From contig SKLC01000336.1 of the NCBI GenBank assembly GCA_007123425.1, positions 1 through 6,698 on the forward strand: DNA of 6,698 nucleotides, given 5' to 3'. The translations under genes and the position numbers were made by a program. Every line of letters starts with the position of its first letter. The stretch's first letter is position 1. This document shows, piece after piece, positions 1 through 4,985 of this stretch. The notes under the pieces are model-generated. The model was not told the origin of the DNA. It was given only the letters and a program-made list of their open reading frames with translations, and did not search any database. The DNA is from Nitriliruptoraceae bacterium. GTDB lineage: Bacteria > Actinomycetota > Nitriliruptoria > Nitriliruptorales > Nitriliruptoraceae.

Positions 1-176
1 CGCGCAGCGCCGCGATCCGCTACCTCGCGCCCGGCGTGCAGGGCCCCTTCGTCGCCATCCCCCGGGTCATCAGCAACGACGGCGTGACCGCGATGGTCGT
101 CGTCGAGGTGCGCGATGCCGGCGCGGATGACCGGCTGATCATCCTCGCGGACGTGATGGCCACCATCCGCCCGTAG
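1..176 (+). CDS. C-terminal fragment of an unidentified protein
   Basis: An open frame enters from the left edge (first complete codon at 3) and ends at TAG 174-176, leaving the last 57 residues of a protein. The fragment contains AIRYLAPGVQGPFVAIPRV, then a run of beta-prone hydrophobic residues (AMVVVEVRD), an acidic turn, and the ending LIILADVMATIRP. The third codon position is almost all G or C, as in the secure genes of this window, and a terminator-like hairpin starts 3 nt after the stop; both support a real coding frame. The alternating strand-turn-strand pattern with a final short helix suggests the end of a compact alpha/beta domain. I do not recognise the family, and with the N-terminus missing no function can be given. 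Confidence 0.6.
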   Translation, partial: RSAAIRYLAPGVQGPFVAIPRVISNDGVTAMVVVEVRDAGADDRLIILADVMATIRP

Positions 177-179
177 CCC

Positions 180-195
180 CGACCCGCCGGGGTCG
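180..195 (+). terminator. Hairpin after the left-edge gene
   Basis: CGACCC (180-185), a GCCG tetraloop (186-189) and GGGTCG (190-195) form a perfect 6-bp hairpin just after the TAG at 174-176. A competing pairing CCCCG (177-181) with CGGGG (188-192) is also possible. No U-tract follows, as is common for actinobacterial terminators. Position and compactness are the support. Confidence 0.5.
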
Positions 196-238
196 CCGCC
201 GGTCGTGGGCGCGGGCGCCGGGTGTGGGAGCGGGCCGG

Positions 239-244
239 TACCGT
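239..244 (+). promoter_or_regulatory. Candidate -10 box TACCGT
   Basis: TACCGT fits the TAnnnT pattern of actinobacterial -10 elements and lies about 29 nt before the GTG at 273. Transcription would start near 251, leaving a short leader that includes the GAGGCGG ribosome binding site at 261-267. No convincing -35 hexamer is visible 16-19 nt upstream. Confidence 0.35.
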
Positions 245-272
245 GGTCCCAACTCGACGCGAGGCGGATGAC

Positions 273-410
273 GTGCTGCGGCTGCTGAAGATCGTCGCGA
301 TGGTGATCGCCAGCGCGTGGGGCGTGCTGCGCGTCGCGGAGGAGGCCTTCGCGGCCTGGGTGCGACGCTCGACCCGCCCGCGCGACCTCAGCGGGCTCGC
401 CTGGGCCTGA
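273..410 (+). CDS. Small putative membrane protein, 45 aa
   Basis: This short frame starts at GTG 273 and ends at TGA 408-410. The start is chosen because GAGGCGG (261-267) sits 5 nt upstream, a good Shine-Dalgarno; an earlier in-frame GTG at 222 has no such site. The peptide opens with LRLLKIVAMVIASAWGVLRV, which could form one membrane-spanning or membrane-lying helix, and continues with EEAFAAWVRRSTRPRD, whose arginines would favour a cytoplasmic C-terminus. I recognise no family. It lies between a probable terminator and -10 box upstream and the zinc-ribbon gene 101 nt downstream, so it is most likely its own unit or the first gene of a two-gene unit. A chance frame cannot be excluded at this length and GC content; promoter, ribosome binding site and hydrophobic profile together make it moderately credible. 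Confidence 0.4.
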   Translation: MLRLLKIVAMVIASAWGVLRVAEEAFAAWVRRSTRPRDLSGLAWA

Positions 411-440
411 CTCGTCCCACGCGGTCGGCGGCTCGTGGCC

Positions 441-482
441 CTGGGTCGCTGCCGTGTCGGCGGCGCCGCGCACACGACCCGG
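441..482 (+). terminator. GC-rich hairpin between two small genes
   Basis: GGGTCG (443-448) pairs with CGACCC (475-480), extended by a T-G wobble (442/481) and a C-G pair (441/482). The enclosed segment is self-complementary around CGGCGCCG (461-468). It lies between the 45-aa frame and the zinc-ribbon gene and could end transcription of the first or fold in the leader of the second. At this GC content chance stems are frequent, so support is weak. Confidence 0.3.
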
Positions 483-511
483 CACGGACGCACGGGCAGG
501 AGGGGGGCAGG

Positions 512-745
512 GTGGCCAGCAAGGGACGGAAGCGCAAGCGGCCGCGCCCCTGGCAGACCGCCGGCCCACCGCCCGCGCCCCAGCCCGGCCACCAGCGGGC
601 ACGCGAGTGCCGGACCAAGGTCGCCCACGCCAACCGCGTCGCCGCCGAGCAGGCCGCGCTCGAGCACGAGCAGCGCTTCGGCGACCCCAAGTCGACCTAC
701 GAGTGCCGGTGGTGCGGTCGCTGGCACGTGGGCTCACCGCGTTGA
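512..745 (+). CDS. Small basic zinc-ribbon-like protein, 77 aa
   Basis: Translation is assigned to GTG 512 because AGGAGGGGGG (498-507) gives an excellent Shine-Dalgarno, the core AGGAGG lying 8 nt before it. The frame extends further upstream to 317, but that part reads as random Arg/Pro/Gly-rich sequence. The protein begins with a strongly basic tail (ASKGRKRKRPRP), then a Pro-rich spacer, a Cys at 33 in ECRTK, an Ala/Glu-rich helix (about 42-56), and a C-terminal YECRWCGRWHVG with Cys65, Cys68 and His72. One distant Cys followed by CxxCxxxH fits a four-ligand zinc site. A YxCxxCxxWH ending is a pattern I know from many small uncharacterised actinobacterial and phage proteins; their role is unknown to me. 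Nucleic-acid binding is an inference from the basic tail and zinc motif. The gene stands apart from its neighbours and could be of phage or mobile origin. Confidence 0.7.
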   Translation: MASKGRKRKRPRPWQTAGPPPAPQPGHQRARECRTKVAHANRVAAEQAALEHEQRFGDPKSTYECRWCGRWHVGSPR

Positions 746-750
746 CGACG

Positions 751-769
751 GGCGGCCTGCCCTCCCGCC
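751..769 (+). terminator. Weak hairpin after the zinc-ribbon gene
   Basis: GGCGG (751-755) and CCGCC (765-769) can pair across a 9-nt loop, starting 5 nt after the TGA. An alternative GGGC (750-753) with GCCC (759-762) competes. The stem is short and no U-tract follows, so only position supports it. Confidence 0.25.
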
Positions 770-875
770 GCGCGCAACCGTCCGGGTGAGCTGGTTGTTG
801 CGTCATGCACATCGCGTGGAGGCGCGCACCCGCATACTCGCCTCGGGCCCTGCCTCTGCGGTGGAGCAGCACCAA

Positions 876-929
876 CACCGGCCCTGACGACGGCCGCGAG
901 GGCGTCGCGGACGCACCACAGGGCCGGTG
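876..929 (+). repeat. Inverted repeat / structured element before the Ltp gene
   Basis: CACCGGCCCTG (876-886) and CAGGGCCGGTG (919-929) are perfect 11-bp reverse complements. The 32-nt interval holds a second nested hairpin, CGACG (888-892) with CGTCG (903-907). A further short pairing TCTGC (855-859) with GCAGA (930-934) could enclose it, and TGTGG (942-946) with CCACA (952-956) makes a small hairpin next to it. The element lies in the 225-nt non-coding gap 746-970, about 40 nt before the probable ATG at 971. It could be a terminator, a structured 5' leader, or a protein-binding site. I see no other gene, promoter of quality or known riboswitch in this gap. Confidence 0.55.
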
Positions 930-970
930 GCAGATGGGGCTTGTGGTCCCGCCACAGCGACGCCAAAGGC

Positions 971-1720
971 ATGGTCATACACAGCCCGCCAGCCTCCTCT
1001 CCTTCGCGTCCCCCACCCGGCGGTGACGACGATGCGAAGCAGCCCCAGACCTGGCGTACCTGGCATCTGGCCGCCACTGCCATGGTTGCTCTCCTTCTGG
1101 GTATCGGCGCGGGTGGGTCGGGCGATGAGACCGACGACGCGGCCGTCGATCCACCAGCCGACGCCACCGACGAGATCGCTGCACTCGAGGAGCAGATCGC
1201 TGATCTCGAACAAGAGCTGGCGTCGCGCGACGAGGCCCTGGCGACTGCTGAAGCCGACATCGAAGGGCTGCAAGCTGAGTCCGAGCCCGCCGAGGAGCCC
1301 GAGCCCGAACCGGAGCCCGAGCCCGAACCGGAGCCCGAACCGGAGCCCGAGCCCGAAGCTGAGCCCGACGAGGACCCCGAGCCCGCCCCGGAGCCCGAGC
1401 CAGAGACTGAGCCGGAGTCGGAGCCCGAGCTGTCCGCGAGCCAGCAGAACGCCCGCAGAGCCGCCCGGGACTACCTCAGCACCATGCCCTTCTCGCGTTC
1501 CGGGCTGATCGAGCAGCTGGAGTTCGAGGGGTACTCCAACGCCGACGCCACCTTCGGTGTCGACGCGATCGATGCGAACTGGAACGAGCAGGCTGCACAG
1601 GCTGCCGAGAACTACCTCGACATCATGCCCTTCTCGCGCTCCGGGCTGATCGAGCAGCTGGAGTTCGAGGGGTACTCCCGCGACCAGGCCGAGTATGGCG
1701 TATCCCAGGCGGGTCTCTGA
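971..1720 (+). CDS. Membrane-anchored Ltp-repeat surface protein, 249 aa
   Basis: Order of parts: polar Pro/Ser/Asp-rich N-terminus (1-32); one hydrophobic segment (about 33-49, HLAATAMVALLLGIGAGG) acting as signal anchor; acidic linker; coiled coil of about four heptads (66-102, with EEQIADLEQELASRDEAL); a Glu-Pro tether (104-154); and two Ltp-type repeats (about 164-207 and 208-249) sharing the identical core MPFSRSGLIEQLEFEGYS, the first followed by WNEQ. These repeats match the host cell surface-exposed lipoprotein family (PF07553), named after the Streptococcus phage TP-J34 Ltp protein, which blocks DNA injection by superinfecting phages. Actinobacterial chromosomal homologues are common and of unknown function. 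The whole protein lacks cysteine, so no lipobox exists and the anchor must be the membrane helix, with the repeats displayed outside. The start is uncertain: ATG 971 has AAAGG only 1 nt upstream, and an in-frame TTG at 941 is possible. More GAA, CAA, GCT and ACT codons are used than in neighbouring genes, which may reflect transfer. A hairpin at 1762-1781 probably ends the transcript. Confidence 0.85.
   Translation: MVIHSPPASSPSRPPPGGDDDAKQPQTWRTWHLAATAMVALLLGIGAGGSGDETDDAAVDPPADATDEIAALEEQIADLEQELASRDEALATAEADIEGLQAESEPAEEPEPEPEPEPEPEPEPEPEPEAEPDEDPEPAPEPEPETEPESEPELSASQQNARRAARDYLSTMPFSRSGLIEQLEFEGYSNADATFGVDAIDANWNEQAAQAAENYLDIMPFSRSGLIEQLEFEGYSRDQAEYGVSQAGL
1295..1357 (+). repeat. Tandem Glu-Pro coding repeat
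   Basis: Within the Ltp-repeat gene the DNA alternates GAG CCC and GAA CCG codons. An 18-nt unit GAGCCCGAACCGGAGCCC occurs twice in tandem (1301-1318 and 1319-1336), followed by a 12-nt partial unit and a diverged copy. The degenerate flank extends Glu-Pro-rich coding to about 1432. The repeat encodes an extended, negatively charged tether; its length could vary by slippage or unequal recombination. Confidence 0.8.
1484..1678 (+). repeat. Near-identical 54-nt direct repeats (Ltp cores)
   Basis: Bases 1484-1537 and 1625-1678 are identical except for one silent change (T at 1498, C at 1639, both Arg codons). The period is 141 nt, or 47 codons. Each copy encodes MPFSRSGLIEQLEFEGYS. The flanking parts of each Ltp repeat are much less alike at DNA level, so only the core has been duplicated recently or homogenised. 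Confidence 0.9.
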
Positions 1721-1761
1721 TCGTGCCACCGACTTGCCGCGCCACCAGGGCGCAGAACGGG

Positions 1762-1781
1762 GCCGGGTGGACGGACCCGGC
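1762..1781 (+). terminator. Hairpin after the Ltp-repeat gene
   Basis: GCCGGGT (1762-1768) and ACCCGGC (1775-1781) form a perfect 7-bp stem with a GGACGG loop, 41 nt after the Ltp stop codon and 15 nt before the -10 box of the next gene. No U-tract follows. This is a good candidate for the end of the Ltp transcript. Confidence 0.5.
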
Positions 1782-1796
1782 GTCGCCGTCGCGTCG

Positions 1797-1802
1797 TACG
1801 CT
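1797..1802 (+). promoter_or_regulatory. -10 box TACGCT, probable leaderless start
   Basis: TACGCT fits TAnnnT and ends 7 nt before the ATG at 1810, which places the expected transcription start at or next to that A. There is no Shine-Dalgarno sequence before the ATG (GGCGGGC only). A leaderless mRNA is therefore the simplest reading, a common arrangement in Actinomycetota. No clear -35 hexamer is present. Confidence 0.5.
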
Positions 1803-1809
1803 GGCGGGC

Positions 1810-2592
1810 ATGAGCAGCATCGGCCGCCTCCGTGAGCGACTGGCGCTCGGACCGGTGGTTCGCTACCTCGACGGCGACGATGAGGTCGTCGCGTGGACGC
1901 ATGCGAACGTGCCCGAGGTCCGCGCGCCGGCGCTGCTCGTCGTCACGCGCCACTACTGCCTGCTCCACGTGGCCAGCTCCGCGGTGCCCGACATCCCCAC
2001 GCCGCTCTCGGAGCTGTCGGGCTTCGCGCTCGATCGCCGGAACCCGGAGATGGTGCGCGTGCGGCTGTCGGGGCAGGGCCACGACCTCGACGTGGAGCTC
2101 TCGCTCACCAACCGGGTCCGGTCGCGGTCGCTGGGGCGTGTGCTGTCCGCGCTGAGCTACCAGCAGGTCCCCGGGCCCGACTCGTTCCGTCCGGAGCTGA
2201 CCTCGCCGGTCCCGCCGATGCCCCGCGGCATGCGGCAGCACGCCCGACGGGTCTGGGTCACGGTGCTGGGGGTCCTGGTGCTGATGGTCAGCGCCCTGTT
2301 CGCCTCGCCGTTCTTCCCCGGCCCGGGTGCCCTGACCGCGGTCGCCGGCATCGCGATCCTGGCCCGCGAGTACGAATGGGCCCGGGATCTCCACGTCTGG
2401 GCCTCCCGCCTGGCCGACCGCTTCATGGCCTGGATGCGTCGCCTGCGCCGGCGACGTCGCGCCCGGACCGCGGAGCCGACCGGGCACGCCCCCGCACGGC
2501 CGGCCCCGTCGCCCCGTGTGCTGGAGGCCGAGGTCGCACCGCCCGGCCAGCGGGGGCGCGACGACCGCACCGGAGGCTCGGTCGCGTCCTGA
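1810..2592 (+). CDS. PGPGW-type membrane protein with N-terminal PH-like domain, 260 aa
   Basis: Residues 1-125 form a soluble domain rich in beta-prone stretches (ALLVVTRHYCLLHV, PLSELSGFALDRRNPEMVRV) that resembles bacterial PH-like domains; this assignment rests on pattern only. A Pro-rich link (130-139) leads to a membrane segment (about 148-166, VWVTVLGVLVLMVSALFAS), then FFPGPGALTAVAGIAILAREYEWAR in two parts: the PGPG turn at 170-173, a second hydrophobic stretch (174-185) and an aromatic/charged exit. That second half matches the PGPGW/TIGR02611 family of small actinobacterial membrane proteins of unknown function, with Ala in place of the Trp after PGPG. The tail (207-260) is very basic (RRLRRRRRAR) and then disordered and Pro-rich, suggesting a cytoplasmic C-terminus. 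ATG 1810 is chosen over the in-frame GTG at 1723 because the intervening frame is Arg/Pro filler crossed by a hairpin and the -10 box. The gene converges on the deacylase gene. Confidence 0.8.
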   Translation: MSSIGRLRERLALGPVVRYLDGDDEVVAWTHANVPEVRAPALLVVTRHYCLLHVASSAVPDIPTPLSELSGFALDRRNPEMVRVRLSGQGHDLDVELSLTNRVRSRSLGRVLSALSYQQVPGPDSFRPELTSPVPPMPRGMRQHARRVWVTVLGVLVLMVSALFASPFFPGPGALTAVAGIAILAREYEWARDLHVWASRLADRFMAWMRRLRRRRRARTAEPTGHAPARPAPSPRVLEAEVAPPGQRGRDDRTGGSVAS

Positions 2593-2617
2593 GCGCGCCC
2601 GGCGCCCACGATCGAAC

Positions 2618-2646
2618 CCTCGGGCCGTCGGACCGACGGCCCGAGG
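2618..2646. terminator. Bidirectional terminator between convergent genes
   Basis: CCTCGGGCCGTC (2618-2629) and GACGGCCCGAGG (2635-2646) are perfect 12-bp reverse complements around a GGACC loop; the outer two pairs of that loop can also close, giving a dyad centred on A2632. It lies 26 nt after the stop of the membrane-protein gene and 19 nt beyond the stop of the minus-strand deacylase gene. Its symmetry lets it work from both sides. No U-tract is present on either strand. Confidence 0.8.
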
Positions 2647-2664
2647 CACCCGGTCGCGGTCACC

Positions 2665-3135
2665 TCACGCGGGCGTGAGCGAGACGTCGACGATCTCGGG
2701 CTCGACCAGCCGCACGTAGTCGGTGGTGGCGATCTCGATGGTCTGGGTGTGCGAGCCGTCCCGGCACACCAGCTGCTCGCGTGCGCGCAGATCCTCGTCC
2801 ATGAACGTGGGGATGCCGTAGAGCGTGCCGAACGGGGGCTCGGCGCCGGGCTCGCAGTCGTCGAAGAGCGACACGAACTCGTCCTCGGTGGCCAGGCGCA
2901 CCTCGTTGTGCCCCAGCACCTCGGCGACCCGCTCGAGGTCGAGGACCTCCGCACCGGGGATCACGATCATCGCCAGCTGCCCGCCGATCGACACCAGCAC
3001 CGGCTTGGCGACGTCGTAGCCGCTGATGCCCTCGACGCCGGCGACCTGCTGGGCGGTCACCGCGTACTCGTGCTCCGTCACCTGGTAGGGGATCTCGCGC
3101 TGCTCGAGGAGCGCGTGGAGTCGTTCGGCTGGCAT
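2665..3135 (-). CDS. YbaK/EbsC-family aminoacyl-tRNA deacylase-like protein, 156 aa
   Basis: The protein spans one complete YbaK/aminoacyl-tRNA editing domain, of the usual length for free-standing members. Family marks seen in order: an N-terminal helix (ERLHALLEQREIPYQV), EHEYAVTAQQVAGVEGI, the conserved lysine in GYDVAKPVLVS (Lys44), a hydrophobic strand LAMIVIPGAEVLDL, a helix with LATEDEF, and the motif DCEPGAEPPFGTLYGIP (93-109) carrying the Gly/Pro-rich loop of the active site. Relatives hydrolyse mischarged tRNAs such as Cys-tRNA(Pro) or Ala-tRNA(Pro) in the cytoplasm; which substrate this one uses cannot be told from sequence, and some members have no known tRNA substrate. ATG at 3135 is chosen because AGGAAGG lies 7 nt upstream on the minus strand (complement of 3143-3149); the frame runs on to 3231 without similar support. 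It is transcribed divergently from the ligase gene and convergently with the PGPGW gene, so probably alone. Confidence 0.85.
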   Translation of the reverse strand: MPAERLHALLEQREIPYQVTEHEYAVTAQQVAGVEGISGYDVAKPVLVSIGGQLAMIVIPGAEVLDLERVAEVLGHNEVRLATEDEFVSLFDDCEPGAEPPFGTLYGIPTFMDEDLRAREQLVCRDGSHTQTIEIATTDYVRLVEPEIVDVSLTPA

Positions 3136-3162
3136 CGTCTCGCCTTCCTGTCTCGGTCCTCG

Positions 3163-3191
3163 ACGGTGGACGCGGTCGGCGAGGTGGTCAA
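3163..3191 (-). promoter_or_regulatory. Candidate promoter of the deacylase gene
   Basis: On the minus strand TTGACC (complement of 3186-3191) and CACCGT (complement of 3163-3168) are separated by exactly 17 nt. The -35 is close to TTGACA; the -10 departs from TAnnnT in its first base. Transcription would start near 3156, leaving a leader of about 20 nt that includes the AGGAAGG ribosome binding site. Confidence 0.45.
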
Positions 3192-3224
3192 GGCCTCGGC
3201 GCACGCAGCGCGCGTGCAGCGAGG

Positions 3225-3239
3225 TGTGCACGTTGCACA
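3225..3239. promoter_or_regulatory. Operator-like dyad TGTGCA-CGT-TGCACA
   Basis: TGTGCA (3225-3230) and TGCACA (3234-3239) are perfect 6-bp reverse complements separated by CGT. The dyad lies in the divergent region, about 34 nt upstream of the deacylase -35 and about 57 nt upstream of the ligase -10. An extra GTGCA at 3214-3218 gives a half-site next to it, and a second small palindrome GCACGC/GCGTGC (3201-3206, 3212-3217) adjoins. The form suits a dimeric regulator; none is encoded in the window. Confidence 0.45.
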
Positions 3240-3295
3240 GGGAGGTGCCCGGATTTCGTCTCGCGTGCCCAGGCCGAGCGGTGGTGTCCGTCCAC

Positions 3296-3325
3296 TAGCG
3301 TGCCGGCCGCGCGACGGAGAGGGAG
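3296..3325 (+). promoter_or_regulatory. Candidate -10 box and ribosome binding site of the ligase gene
   Basis: TAGCGT (3296-3301) fits TAnnnT and would start transcription near 3308. GGAGAGGGAG (3316-3325) lies 9 nt before the ATG at 3335 and is a good Shine-Dalgarno, fixing that start. No convincing -35 is seen, which would fit dependence on an activator at the upstream dyad. Confidence 0.45.
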
Positions 3326-3334
3326 CGCAGCCGC

Positions 3335-4813
<1,479 letters not shown>

Positions 4814-4818
4814 GGTCA

Positions 4819-4878
4819 CGGCCGCGCGGCCCAGCGCGACGGGGCGGCGCGGCCGGGGCGTGCGCGTTGGCCGCCCCG
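4819..4878 (+). terminator. Two overlapping, mutually exclusive hairpins
   Basis: Hairpin A pairs CGGCCGCGC (4819-4827) with GCGCGGCCG (4847-4855), 9 bp around a 19-nt loop. Hairpin B pairs CGGGGCG (4854-4860) with CGCCCCG (4872-4878), 7 bp around an 11-nt loop. They share 4854-4855, so both cannot form fully. They begin 6 nt after the ligase stop and end 38 nt before the small GTG ORF. Either could end the ligase transcript, fully or partly; no U-tract follows. Confidence 0.4.
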
Positions 4879-4916
4879 AGTCCCCACCCCACCCACAGGA
4901 CGACGCAGGAGTACAC

Positions 4917-4985
4917 GTGATCGACGCCGCACCGGGCAGCCTCGAGCGCGGCGCACGCCCAGTCGATCCCGGGGCCGCCTCGTGA
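4917..4985 (+). CDS. Possible 22-residue leader peptide coupled to the oxidoreductase
   Basis: AGGAG (4907-4911) lies 5 nt before GTG 4917, the best ribosome binding site in this intergenic region. The frame starts MIDAAPGSLERGARPVD, continues to 22 residues and ends at TGA 4983-4985, which overlaps the GTG start of the next gene (4982-4984) as GTGA. Such overlaps usually mean translational coupling. The oxidoreductase itself has only a weak GGGG (4971-4974) upstream, so ribosomes ending here could supply its translation. The peptide has no visible domain, no run of one amino acid as in classical amino-acid attenuators, and no membrane segment. It could also be the relic of a longer upstream gene or a chance frame; the ribosome binding site plus exact overlap argue for function. 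Confidence 0.45.
   Translation: MIDAAPGSLERGARPVDPGAAS

Noticed and set aside
317..511. N-terminal extension of the zinc-ribbon protein up to 317.
   Set aside because: The extension is random Arg/Pro/Gly-rich sequence overlapping the 45-aa frame; a strong Shine-Dalgarno lies right before GTG 512.
20..727. Minus-strand frame over the first 700 bases.
   Set aside because: Arg/Pro/Ala/Thr-rich filler without domains; it lies opposite the left-edge gene and the two small plus-strand genes, which have ribosome binding sites and hairpins in fitting places.
746..970. Small plus-strand frames in the gap before the Ltp gene (for example from ATG 805 and ATG 934).
   Set aside because: They lack ribosome binding sites, cross the inverted repeat, and give composition-driven peptides.
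1301..1357. Regular short repeats considered as a CRISPR array or a replication iteron set.
   Set aside because: Units are contiguous without spacers, in frame, and encode Glu-Pro inside a gene.
803..1729. Minus-strand open frame with LGLRFGLGL-type repeats.
   Set aside because: It is the complement of the Glu-Pro tract and Ltp repeats. The plus strand carries recognisable coiled-coil and Ltp sequence.
3225..3239. CRP/GlxR binding site.
   Set aside because: The dyad is TGTG-N7-CACA with TGTGCA arms, 15 bp long, not the TGTGA-N6-TCACA form, so no specific regulator is named.
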